Source: Methanobacterium sp. (GTDB lineage: Archaea; Methanobacteriota; Methanobacteria; Methanobacteriales; Methanobacteriaceae). From it: a DNA stretch of 64,000 bases. Position 1 is the first letter of the stretch. Each line of letters opens with the position of its first letter. The notes below the pieces were generated by a model that saw only the letters and a list, made by a program, of their open reading frames with translations, did not search any database and had not been told where the DNA came from. Below, piece after piece: positions 23,281 to 44,540 of the stretch. The stretch spans positions 124,001 to 188,000 of the forward strand of contig NZ_JACRGA010000002.1 in the NCBI RefSeq assembly GCF_016217785.1. Direction: 5' to 3'. The position numbers were made by a program, and so were the translations under genes.

Positions 23281-23684
23281 TGAAAATGGATGTACCAGAA
23301 CTTAACTACCGTCATGTGGTTAATGGAGAAAAACTGGTTATAGCCATAGCCCAGGACCATGAAAATGGTGAAGTGCTCATGGTAGCCTACATGAATCGTG
23401 ACGCTTTCAACAAAACAATTGAGACAGGTAAGGCGCATTACTGGAGCACCAGCCGTAAACAGTTGTGGTTCAAGGGTGAAAGCTCCGGTCATGTGCAGGA
23501 AGTAAAAGAAATCTTCACTGACTGTGACCAGGATGCCGTGCTTCTCAAGGTGAAACAACTGGGTGCGGCATGTCATGAGGGGTATTATTCATGTTTCTTC
23601 AGAGAAATTGTAGATAATGGGCGGAAACTCGAAGTAGTTAAAGAAAGAGTTTTTGCACCTGAAAAAGTTTATGGAGACAAATAG
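23277..23684 (+). CDS. hisI: phosphoribosyl-AMP cyclohydrolase
   Basis: Hydrolyses PR-AMP in the third step of histidine biosynthesis. The 135-residue protein lacks the fused HisE pyrophosphatase half of enterobacteria. It shows LMVAYMNRDAF, HYWSTSRKQLWFKGESSGH, the metal-binding DCDQDAVL, and ACHEGYYSCF with the zinc cysteines. Starts at 23277, 23280 and 23286 are in frame; the first overlaps the hisS stop and the last gives the most family-like N-terminus. Pairing of hisI with hisS makes sense for histidine supply. Confidence 0.95.
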
Positions 23685-23685
23685 G

Positions 23686-25563
<1,878 letters not shown>

Positions 25564-25578
25564 GGTAGATGATCTCAT

Positions 25579-25596
25579 TATTTTATTTTTTTTACC
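25579..25596 (+). terminator. T-rich terminator of the hisS operon
   Basis: TTATTTTATTTTTTTTACC begins 15 nt after the PINA stop. It is a plausible archaeal oligo-T terminator with no hairpin. Confidence 0.4.
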
Positions 25597-25655
25597 AGAT
25601 GGAGTAAGATTTTCAGATTAATTTAGAGAACATACTTAGTGAAGAGGCATGAACT

Positions 25656-26405
25656 ATGAAAATTGGTGTTTCAACCCTGGCCCTGTATCCTCAGCCCCTG
25701 GAAGTTGTGCTTGAGTGTCTGGAAGAAAGGAATATTGATTACTGTGAAATAATCAACGAATATCCCTACCATGAAATTGAAGATGGCCTACTGGATTCCC
25801 ATCAGATTAAGCTGACGGTGCATTCACCCCTCTCTGACATAAACCTGGCATCACATAACCAATCCATCCGTAATTCATCAATTGAAGAAGTTAAAACGTC
25901 CATGGACCGGGCTGTTGCATGGAATGCTGATCTGGTTGTGGTGCACCCCGGTAGCATGCCCATTATGGGAAGAAAAATAGAAGAAAAAATACTGAAGTAT
26001 AACCTGGAATCCCTAACAGAATGTTCTCGTTATGCCCGGGACATTGGTATTTATATGTGCGTAGAGAACATGCCAGTGATAGAAAGTCTACTCTACCAGG
26101 ATTTAAATGAATTGAATTCTCTCGTAGAAGAAATTGATGCATATATGACCCTGGATGTGGGACATGCTCATAATTCAGGTTTTCCCTCGTCAGATATGTT
26201 CGATTATCCCCTTATTAAACATGTTCATCTCAGTGACAACGACGGAACATTCGACCAACACAACGCCCTGGGCACTGGGAGTATAGACTTTGATTTACTC
26301 TTTAAGAGTATTGATGAGTCCAGATATGATGGGGTTCTGATGGTGGAAGTTAAAGATCCCCAGGATGTTGCCCGTAGTCTGGATTTCATAGAAAAAATGC
26401 TTTAA
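25656..26405 (+). CDS. sugar-phosphate isomerase/epimerase-like TIM barrel
   Basis: A 249-residue protein of the xylose-isomerase-like/AP endonuclease 2 superfamily. Metal-binding positions are visible in LTVHSPL, DLVVVHPGS, CVENMP, LDVGHAHNSG, IKHVHLSDNDG and GVLMVEVKD, so the three-metal site looks intact. Family members include endonuclease IV and sugar or inosose isomerases; the short length and the layout fit an isomerase-like protein better than Nfo, but substrate is unknown. An ATG with GAAGAGGCATGAACT upstream gives the start. It stands alone between PINA and a convergent secreted protein. Confidence 0.75.
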   Translation: MKIGVSTLALYPQPLEVVLECLEERNIDYCEIINEYPYHEIEDGLLDSHQIKLTVHSPLSDINLASHNQSIRNSSIEEVKTSMDRAVAWNADLVVVHPGSMPIMGRKIEEKILKYNLESLTECSRYARDIGIYMCVENMPVIESLLYQDLNELNSLVEEIDAYMTLDVGHAHNSGFPSSDMFDYPLIKHVHLSDNDGTFDQHNALGTGSIDFDLLFKSIDESRYDGVLMVEVKDPQDVARSLDFIEKML

Positions 26406-26584
26406 ATCTACTTAATATTATTTTAAAACATTATTTTAAAAACTTACTACTATTAAAGAAGGAATATTTATTTTTAAGGATTTTTATGGATAAGATTTTT
26501 ATGGATAATAATAAAGAACTGAAATTTAATCAAAAAAATGGGATATTAAAATATTAAAAAAAATGTGGTCGGGCTGGTTTAAAT

Positions 26585-27157
<573 letters not shown>

Positions 27158-27913
27158 TCCAGCAAAATCATGCCAAATATCCTGGCATGCCACAATTAGT
27201 GGTACCATTAGGTTTACTGGTTTGCCACAATCGCCACTAAAGACTATTGGGTTCTTTGAACCACATGTAATACATTTAAACACCTCAAATTATGATTTTT
27301 TATTATTTTATTCTTTAGAAATTGAGAACAATCTTGTTAAATTAATATTAACACGTATTCCCTGATTATAAAGCATACTGTCTCCCTGAAAGATAGCTAT
27401 AAAAGCGATATTCACAAAAAGAGATAGTTTGCTAATCAAACATCAAAATTGACAGAATAAAAATTCCATTATGTGAAAGGTATATTGTCTGGATGATAAA
27501 TTCAAATTAACATTTCAAATTAAAATTATATTGAACATGGAAACTCTGATATTGGGCTTCATTTAATTTATTAACACAATTTTATTTCTCTTTATTAACA
27601 TATTACTTCTTTCAATTGTAAATTATTGATAATCTTTAATGTGTTCTTTCTACACTAATGTGCTCTTTCTACACATTTAGGGAAAAACTGCTATATATAG
27701 TTTTGGTTTTTAACAATTTTGACTGGCATCAACAGTAACCAACTATACCAATCACACCCACAATGAAAGGATATCTTCAGAGTTGATCATACCATACTTA
27801 ATAAACATTTAAGTCTAATTTTTTATCATAGAATAATATTGTATTTAGGATATTGTATTTAAGAGAAGATTAGAAAAAATGATATTGAGAAAATTTTAAG
27901 GGGATGTTTTTCT
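27158..27913. other. long AT-rich divergent intergenic region with npdG promoter
   Basis: About 630-755 nt without a convincing gene. It contains a 19-bp tandem repeat (27637-27674), a strong BRE/TATA pair (GGGAAAAACTG then CTATATATAG at 27691-27700) and a 12-bp direct repeat ATATTGTATTTA at 27836 and 27850. Transcription from the TATA box would start near 27720 and leave a leader of about 190 nt before npdG. A short frame MKGYLQS lies in that leader without a ribosome binding site. Confidence 0.45.
27637..27700 (+). promoter_or_regulatory. 19-bp tandem repeat directly upstream of TATA box
   Basis: TAATGTGYTCTTTCTACAC occurs twice back to back (27637-27655, 27656-27674), differing at one base. 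The second copy ends 16 bp before CTATATATAG. Position and conservation suggest binding sites for a regulator of the downstream transcript (npdG). Confidence 0.45.
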
Positions 27914-28585
27914 TTGAAAATTGGAATAATAGGTGGAACTGGAGATCAGGGACTTGGATTGGCACTTAGATTTGCAAAAGGAGGAGAACAGGTAATCGTC
28001 GGCTCCAGGGATGTTAAAAAAGCTGAAAACGCTGTTAATCTCATTGAAAATATGTTAAAATCTGATGAATGTCCCAATGTAAAGGGTATGACCAATGAAG
28101 AAGCATGCAGGGAAGCAGATATTGTGATTTTAACCGTGCCACTTCAGGCACAGATGGTTACCCTTAAAAGTATCAAAGAACATGTTGAGGGTAAAATCTT
28201 AATTGATGCCACTGTTCCCATGGAAAGCTGCTTGGGTGGTAGCCCAGTAAGATACGTGAATATGTGGGATGGTTCTGCTGCTGAAAGAACTGCAAACTTC
28301 CTTAAAGATAAAAATGTGAGGGTGGTTTCAGCCTTTAACAATATCAGTGCCGCCAGTCTGACTAACATTGAAAACAATGTGGAATGTGACTGCCTCATAT
28401 CTGGAGATGATGCCGAAGCCAAGAAGGAAGCCATGAAATTAGCAGGAAAAATACCAGGAGTAAGGGCTATAGATTGCGGTAACCTGGAAAACGCCAGGAT
28501 CGTAGAAAAGATAACCCCACTACTTATAAACCTCAACATACGCAACAAAATAAAACTGGCTGGTATCAGGATAACTGGACTTTAA
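27914..28585 (+). CDS. npdG: F420-dependent NADP reductase
   Basis: Transfers hydride between reduced coenzyme F420 and NADP, supplying NADPH in methanogens. The 223-residue protein begins KIGIIGGTGDQGLGLALRFA, the Rossmann loop of Fno, with VGSRD placing Ser/Arg for the NADP phosphate. ADIVILTVPLQAQ and VSAFNNISAASL follow the family. The start is TTG 27914 with GGGGATG upstream. The long upstream region suggests regulated expression. Confidence 0.93.
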   Translation: MKIGIIGGTGDQGLGLALRFAKGGEQVIVGSRDVKKAENAVNLIENMLKSDECPNVKGMTNEEACREADIVILTVPLQAQMVTLKSIKEHVEGKILIDATVPMESCLGGSPVRYVNMWDGSAAERTANFLKDKNVRVVSAFNNISAASLTNIENNVECDCLISGDDAEAKKEAMKLAGKIPGVRAIDCGNLENARIVEKITPLLINLNIRNKIKLAGIRITGL

Positions 28586-28700
28586 TGAATTTTAACCAGT
28601 ATTAACGTCAAGCAAAGACTTAGATCAAAGATAATACTGGAAATAACTGGAATTTCCCAAAAAAATGGAAAATCCCAAAAAAAAGAAAAGGTCATAGAAT

Positions 28701-29282
<582 letters not shown>

Positions 29283-29321
29283 AAATATTAAGCTATTACA
29301 TAATAGATTAAAGCACCACTT

Positions 29322-29354
29322 AACAGGATTTTATAACCCCAACAGGATTTTATA
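29322..29354 (+). repeat. 14-bp direct repeat after hxlB
   Basis: AACAGGATTTTATA occurs at 29322-29335 and 29341-29354, 19 bp apart, 40 nt after the hxlB stop. Confidence 0.75.
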
Positions 29355-29458
29355 AAATAATCCCGTGGTAATCCATCCGGATTTTTAACTTAAATCTAAA
29401 TAGTAAATCCAAATATTAAATCTTAAACTACATCCAGTGTGTTAAAAGGTGGAATAAT

Positions 29459-29971
29459 ATGGATGCAGAGTTAGTCGGAGAACTAGTAATTATCAAAGAT
29501 AAAAAAGCAGTTGCTCTCAGTGAAAAAAGTCATTATGGTAAGTTTAACCAGGATGAACTGCAACTTTCATTAATGGAGGCCTTTTACCTCCAGGAAAAGG
29601 GGAAAATAACGATTCTGGATAAAAAAAACCAGGATAAAGTTATTTCCCTTGATGAGATGCGGGAACTCATCCAAGATAAAGACCTCTTATACAGATACAT
29701 GGTCTATAAAGACCTCAGAAATAGGGGATACATTGTTAAAACTGGTTTTAAATACGGTTCAGAGTTCAGATTATATGAAAGGGGTAAATCCCCTGGTGAT
29801 GGCCATTCAGATTTTGTGGTGAAGGTGGTAACAGAAACCCAGAACATATCTGTACTTGATTTTTCCAGTTATGTTCGTGTGGCCCACGGAGTTAACAAGA
29901 AACTTTTATTAGCAGTGGTGGATGATGAACAGGACATCACCTACTACAATGTTGAGTGGACCCGACCATAA
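29459..29971 (+). CDS. endA: tRNA-splicing endonuclease
   Basis: Cuts bulge-helix-bulge motifs to remove archaeal introns from tRNA and rRNA. At 170 residues it is the short homodimer-of-dimers type. The catalytic triad is present: Tyr106 (RLYERG), His116 (GHSDFVV) and Lys147 or 148 (VNKKLLLAVVD). The N-terminal half carries the degenerate domain. GGTGGA lies 6 nt before the ATG. It is followed within 70 nt by trpS; archaeal tRNA-Trp is a classical EndA substrate, so the neighbourhood is suggestive. Confidence 0.95.
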   Translation: MDAELVGELVIIKDKKAVALSEKSHYGKFNQDELQLSLMEAFYLQEKGKITILDKKNQDKVISLDEMRELIQDKDLLYRYMVYKDLRNRGYIVKTGFKYGSEFRLYERGKSPGDGHSDFVVKVVTETQNISVLDFSSYVRVAHGVNKKLLLAVVDDEQDITYYNVEWTRP

Positions 29972-30025
29972 TGACTACTAAACATAACAAAACTTTATAA
30001 ACTAACTTAAAACGATTATTATGTA

Positions 30026-31134
<1,109 letters not shown>

Positions 31135-31231
31135 GATTGAACCTATAAAGCTTATAGTGTTATGTTAAAGTTAAGTTAAAGTCATATTATATTAAATTAA
31201 CAAAAGGGATTATAATAATAGGAGTTAAACC

Positions 31232-31864
31232 ATGGCCAAAGAAAGATATGAAGGTTTGATAAGTGGGTTATACAACCGTAATGAAATTTTTTTCATGTTA
31301 TCCGCCATGATGTTCATAGCTTCCATTTTTATAGGATATGCCTTTGCAGGAATGCTGGAACCCATTCTAGCGGAAATGTTAGGTGACTTTAAAAGGCGTC
31401 TGGTTCAGGGGGAGTTACAACTCACCACTCTTTCTCTTTTTGCCAATAATATTAAAATTGCATTACTGCTTTACGGGGGAGGCTTAATTTTTGGAGTGAT
31501 AACTGCTTTTTACCTAATTAGTAACGGAATCTTCATTGGTTACACCGCAGCCCAGTTTCAGTTAGGTGACTTCATTATATACACCTTACCCCATGGTGTT
31601 TTTGAACTTTTAGGAATCATTATTGCAGGTGCCGCTGGATTCAAACTGGCCAGTATTGAATTGAAGATTTTAAAGGGCGTGTTAAAACTGCAATCCGATT
31701 TTTCCATGTCCAATCAGTTGAAATATTTACTGGAAGCCAATTGGGATGAGTTCAAGGACACCCTGGTCCTGATGGGAATAGCCGCGGTTTTGATTCTGAT
31801 AGGAGCCATCATCGAAGCGAACTTCACTATTAGCTGGGCCAGTTATATAAAAGGAGTTGCCTGA
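31232..31864 (+). CDS. SpoIIM/DUF95-like membrane protein
   Basis: A 210-residue integral membrane protein with about five hydrophobic segments. The central LLYGGGLIFGVITAFYLISNGIFIG and LPHGVFELLGIIIAGAAGFKL match the stage II sporulation protein M family (glycine-rich loop, PHG..E motif). In archaea these proteins have no sporulation role; their function is unknown, possibly in membrane transport or remodelling. GGAG lies 10 nt before the ATG. Tandem GTTATCCCATTAA repeats follow the stop. Confidence 0.8.
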   Translation: MAKERYEGLISGLYNRNEIFFMLSAMMFIASIFIGYAFAGMLEPILAEMLGDFKRRLVQGELQLTTLSLFANNIKIALLLYGGGLIFGVITAFYLISNGIFIGYTAAQFQLGDFIIYTLPHGVFELLGIIIAGAAGFKLASIELKILKGVLKLQSDFSMSNQLKYLLEANWDEFKDTLVLMGIAAVLILIGAIIEANFTISWASYIKGVA

Positions 31865-32164
31865 TGAATAAATTCGGTTATCCCATTAAGTTATCCCATT
31901 AATCTAGTTATTACCCCATTAATCAAATTCTAATCATGATGTGATAACACTGATATTCATATCGTTGGATTAAATCAGTGAAAGGGAATAGTTTTTATAA
32001 CTGTATCCATTGATAATTATTTTGAATTATCATTCAATTAAAAATACTATTTCAATGATTTAATTCAATATATTTTATTTGACAAGGTAAATTCAATGTG
32101 AATTTATTTATGCAATAAGAATTTCATTGAATCGTGAACATTATTTAAAAATAAAGGTGATTTT
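31865..32164. other. intergenic region with repeats and thrC control elements
   Basis: GTTATCCCATTAA occurs at 31877-31889 and 31890-31902, with a related third copy at about 31907. CACTGAT (31948-31954) and ATCAGTG (31974-31980) form a perfect 7-bp inverted repeat. TTTTTATAAC at 31993-32002, just after, is a good TATA box. The rest is AT-rich with small inverted repeats and no gene. Confidence 0.5.
31948..32002 (+). promoter_or_regulatory. inverted repeat and TATA box upstream of thrC
   Basis: The 7-bp inverted repeat CACTGAT...ATCAGTG (19 bp spacer) ends 12 bp before the TATA-like TTTTTATAAC, with AAAGGGA as possible BRE between them. Transcription from there would leave a leader of about 135 nt before thrC. 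Confidence 0.4.
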
Positions 32165-33361
<1,197 letters not shown>

Positions 33362-33431
33362 AGGATTTTATCCCACCTTTTTTTAAGAGAAAATCTGGAC
33401 TATTTCTATATCCCAATTTTTTTTCCAGTAG

Positions 33432-33545
33432 CCAAGATCATATAATTTGTCATGTGGTGTCCCAAGATCATAGGGATCATCATGACATGACCCAATACCA
33501 TATAGATCACCGAATAATGAGTGTTTTAAACGATACATATATATA
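33432..33545 (+). promoter_or_regulatory. histone 1 promoter with 30-bp-spaced repeats
   Basis: CCAAGATCATA occurs at 33432-33442 and 33462-33472, exactly 30 bp (about three helical turns) apart. A weaker TAGATCAC lies near 33502. ACATATATATAGG at about 33535-33546 is the TATA box, giving a leader of about 30 nt before the histone ATG. The spacing suggests same-face protein binding. Confidence 0.4.
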
Positions 33546-33556
33546 GGAGTACGGCA

Positions 33557-33804
<248 letters not shown>

Positions 33805-33806
33805 AA

Positions 33807-33833
33807 CCCTTCTTTTTTCTTTTATTTTTTAGA
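33807..33833 (+). terminator. T-rich terminator of histone 1
   Basis: CTTCTTTTTTCTTTTATTTTTTAG follows the stop by a few nt. It is the clearest oligo-T terminator in the window, fitting a highly expressed monocistronic gene. Confidence 0.55.
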
Positions 33834-34651
<818 letters not shown>

Positions 34652-34686
34652 GTTACACTAACTGAAGAGTCTCAGGACTCTTCTAA

Positions 34687-34909
<223 letters not shown>

Positions 34910-34926
34910 AATTAAAGGTGTTAACC

Positions 34927-35543
<617 letters not shown>

Positions 35544-35642
35544 AAGGATTCTTTCAAGCTTTTTGGGATACTAACTACTAAACCAACTATTCAAACATAA
35601 TAGGGACATATCTTTTTTAGTTCCCTACATTTTTTTAGAGTC

Positions 35643-37432
<1,790 letters not shown>

Positions 37433-37480
37433 TAAATCTGTAATATAAGTCATATATTATAATCATCATTAATTAGATGG

Positions 37481-37518
<38 letters not shown>

Positions 37519-37534
37519 GTATGGAGGAGATAAA

Positions 37535-37912
37535 TTGGCATTCAAATTAATTGTTTCCCAAGGTGAAAACAGTCATCAGATGGAAGTGGAAGGAGCTGAG
37601 TCCAAAAAATTCATTGGACTAAAAATCGGCGAGGAATTCGACGCTGAACCAGTGGGTCTTGCAGGATACACTCTCCGTATAACGGGAGGAAGTGACAAGA
37701 ACGGGTTCCCGATGAAAAAAGACGTTGAAGGACCCCGAAGGATAAAAAGTTTACTTTCCGGCGGAGTTGGATTCAAACCACAGCGAAAAGGACAGCGAAG
37801 AAGAAAAACTGTTCGTGGAAATACAATTTCTGATGATATAGTGCAGATCAACACCATTGTGGTGAAGAAAGGTACTAAATCAATAGAAGACCTCTTACAA
37901 AGTGATGAGTAA
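37535..37912 (+). CDS. rps6e: 30S ribosomal protein S6e
   Basis: A 125-residue protein: FKLIVSQGE, GLAGYTLRITGGSDKNGFPM, and GFKPQRKGQRRRKTVRGN, the basic rRNA-binding strand. The start is a TTG with GGAGGAGATAAA upstream. It precedes eif2g by 17 nt, as in many archaea. Confidence 0.96.
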   Translation: MAFKLIVSQGENSHQMEVEGAESKKFIGLKIGEEFDAEPVGLAGYTLRITGGSDKNGFPMKKDVEGPRRIKSLLSGGVGFKPQRKGQRRRKTVRGNTISDDIVQINTIVVKKGTKSIEDLLQSDE

Positions 37913-37928
37913 AAAATCAGGTGTGATC

Positions 37929-39543
<1,615 letters not shown>

Positions 39544-39557
39544 AATTAATATATCTT

Positions 39558-39626
39558 AGGATTAATATCTCTGAAATAGGGATGTAAAATTTAAGATTAA
39601 TATCTCTAACATGGGATTGAAATTTA
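39558..39626 (+). repeat. imperfect 36-bp tandem duplication after the PIN gene
   Basis: Two units of about 36 and 33 bp, sharing GATTAATATCTCT and TGAAATTT/TAAAATTT blocks, lie 15 nt after the stop. Confidence 0.6.
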
Positions 39627-39683
39627 TTTAATCATTAACAACAAAAAAAATTGTATAAATCTAATCACAAAATGAAATTATAT

Positions 39684-39705
39684 CAACCGTTATGGTTGGT
39701 TTTTT
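39684..39705 (+). promoter_or_regulatory. hairpin plus T6 in the ppa leader
   Basis: CAACC-GTTAT-GGTTG is a perfect 5-bp hairpin directly followed by GTTTTTT and then the ribosome binding site GGAGG of ppa. A TATA-like TTGTATAAATC at about 39650-39660 would start the transcript at or just before the hairpin. It resembles a small terminator or attenuator at the mRNA 5' end. Confidence 0.4.
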
Positions 39706-39719
39706 GGAGGAAATCTAAC

Positions 39720-40241
<522 letters not shown>

Positions 40242-40307
40242 TTAATACAAAACTTAATTAATTAAAAAAATCCGTCATCCTACTCATACCTTAAAAAAAT
40301 ATATAAG

Positions 40308-40326
40308 AAACCAATTAATTTGGTTT
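40308..40326 (+). promoter_or_regulatory. perfect 7-bp dyad between TATA and rpoE1 start
   Basis: AAACCAA-TTAAT-TTGGTTT is a perfect dyad directly after the TATA box AAATATATAAG (about 40296-40306). It covers the expected -15 to +1 region, where a bound repressor would block RNA polymerase. Alternatively it forms a small hairpin at the transcript start. Confidence 0.45.
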
Positions 40327-40376
40327 AATTAATTTGCAGTTACTTAAATAAATGAAAAATTATAAACTGAGGGATT

Positions 40377-40964
<588 letters not shown>

Positions 40965-41146
40965 ATGGTTACAAAAGCATGTACCCGGTGTCATCGCCTC
41001 ATGGAAGAGGACAGATGTGCTGTCTGTAATCTTACCACATCCAAGAACTGGAGTGGATTTTTGATCATCGTGGATCCTGATAACTCCCCCATTGCCCAGG
41101 AACTGCAGATCACCTTACCTGGAGAATATGCTCTGAGGGTTCGCTA

Positions 41147-41147
<1 letters not shown>
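40965..41147 (+). CDS. spt4: transcription elongation factor Spt4 (RpoE'')
   Basis: A 60-residue zinc-ribbon partner of Spt5: ACTRCHRLMEED...CAVC is the zinc site and WSGFLIIVDP the core strand. It begins right after the rpoE1 stop, and its stop shares one base with the GTG of the next gene, so all three are coupled. Confidence 0.96.
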
Positions 41148-41961
<814 letters not shown>

Positions 41962-42011
41962 ATTTCAACCTAACTAGATATATTTAGTGAATCTAATCAG
42001 GAGGATGGATC

Positions 42012-42176
42012 ATGAAGAAATTTGAATTATACGAAGTTAAAGATAATAAAATCATCCGCAAAAACCCTGAATGTGTACGTTGCTCCCATGGTGTTTTCAT
42101 GGCAGACCATGGAGACCGTTACGCCTGTGGAAAATGCGGTTACACCCAGTGGAAAGGTAAAGAAGGTAAGAAATAA
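42012..42176 (+). CDS. rps27ae: 30S ribosomal protein S27ae
   Basis: A 54-residue zinc ribbon protein: NPECVRCSHGVFMADHGDRY, then CGKCGYTQWKG; the four zinc cysteines are all present. The start ATG has AGGAGGATGGATC upstream. In many archaea the next gene is the Kae1-Bud32 gene; here argH follows instead. Its final codons and stop lie in a three-unit repeat. Confidence 0.96.
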   Translation: MKKFELYEVKDNKIIRKNPECVRCSHGVFMADHGDRYACGKCGYTQWKGKEGKK

Positions 42177-42260
42177 TTCTTGAATAAATCTAAAATCAGG
42201 AATAATTCTCGAATAGGCCCTATAAACCTAGGAATAATTCTCGAATAGATTTAAATCAAG
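42172..42260 (+). repeat. three ~30-bp imperfect units from the rps27ae stop
   Basis: Three units start AATAATTCTTGAATA, AATAATTCTCGAATA and AATAATTCTCGAATA at 42172, 42201 and 42233. The first contains the TAA of rps27ae. Confidence 0.7.
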
Positions 42261-42306
42261 AAGACATTATAGAACCAAAATCAAAATATAAAGAAAGGTG
42301 TATTTT

Positions 42307-43713
<1,407 letters not shown>

Positions 43714-43759
43714 AAAATAATTCTTCCTGTATTATTTCTCCCATATTCTTGATCTATTA

Positions 43760-43807
43760 AAATCTTGATCTTATTAAATCTTGATCTTATTAAATCTTGA
43801 TCTTATT
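43760..43807 (+). repeat. three perfect 16-bp tandem units after argH
   Basis: AAATCTTGATCTTATT occurs three times in perfect succession (43760-43775, 43776-43791, 43792-43807), 46 nt after the argH stop. Confidence 0.92.
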
Positions 43808-43914
43808 AAATCTAAATTAACATCCAATATCCATAAAATTAATGTATACAACTTTTAAATACATTCTATCATCAGATCATATTTTCCTGTAAATCATGAA
43901 TTGTAAATCATGGA

Positions 43915-44118
43915 TCATCTTCCTCTAAAAAGTTTTTTCTGAAGTTTATCCATCTTTCTTGCTTCTTTAACCTTTTTTTCCAGATTTCCATCTTCAATAA
44001 CTATAGAACCCTGATATCCGCATTTTTCACACTTCCAGAGGGAAGTTTCAGGGATACGTAATTTATACTTTCGGGACCCACACTGAGGACAGACATTTGA
44101 TTTGACCATGACCATCAT
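43915..44118 (-). CDS. small zinc-ribbon protein, paralogue A
   Basis: A 67-residue protein with one zinc ribbon, CPQCGS and CEKCGYQG, followed by SIVIEDGNLEKKVKEARK and a basic C-terminus (KKLFRGR). It is a paralogue of the adjacent upstream gene: both share WKC.xCGYQGxVVIEDG. Its ATG overlaps the stop of that gene (ATGA). Function unknown; the basic tail could bind nucleic acid. Confidence 0.8.
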   Translation of the reverse strand: MMVMVKSNVCPQCGSRKYKLRIPETSLWKCEKCGYQGSIVIEDGNLEKKVKEARKMDKLQKKLFRGR

Positions 44119-44321
44119 TCCTCTGAATTGGACTCTGTTTCTTCCTTTTCAAGTTTCTCTAAAAACTTTTCCCTGATCTCTTCTGCAAGTTCACCATCTT
44201 CTATAACCACCGCCCCCTGATACCCACAATCCCAGCATTTCCAGATAGACCACATCTGGGGGTTAAGCCATTTTATATTCACAGAACCACAATTTGGGCA
44301 GAATTTCACAGATCTTTTCAT
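44115..44321 (-). CDS. small zinc-ribbon protein, paralogue B
   Basis: A 68-residue zinc-ribbon protein with CPNCGS and CWDCGYQGAVVIEDG, then an acidic helical tail (EEIREKFLEKLEKEE...NSEE). Its charge contrasts with the basic tail of its neighbour. The ATG at 44321 has GAGGTTAATC upstream and is preferred over the in-frame ATG at 44333. It is coupled to paralogue A and divergent from the DUF3096 gene. Function unknown. Confidence 0.8.
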   Translation of the reverse strand: MKRSVKFCPNCGSVNIKWLNPQMWSIWKCWDCGYQGAVVIEDGELAEEIREKFLEKLEKEETESNSEE

Positions 44322-44359
44322 GATTAACCTCATTTTTGCATAATTAAACTCTTTTCACA

Positions 44360-44372
44360 ATATTTATATATA
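44360..44372 (+). promoter_or_regulatory. TATA box of the DUF3096 gene
   Basis: ATTTATATATATT is centred about 27 nt before the ATG at 44395, the spacing expected if transcription begins at the start codon. No ribosome binding site is visible, so the mRNA may be leaderless. Confidence 0.45.
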
Positions 44373-44394
44373 TTCTCCTACAAAAAATAGATGT

Positions 44395-44535
<141 letters not shown>

Positions 44536-44540
44536 ACAGA

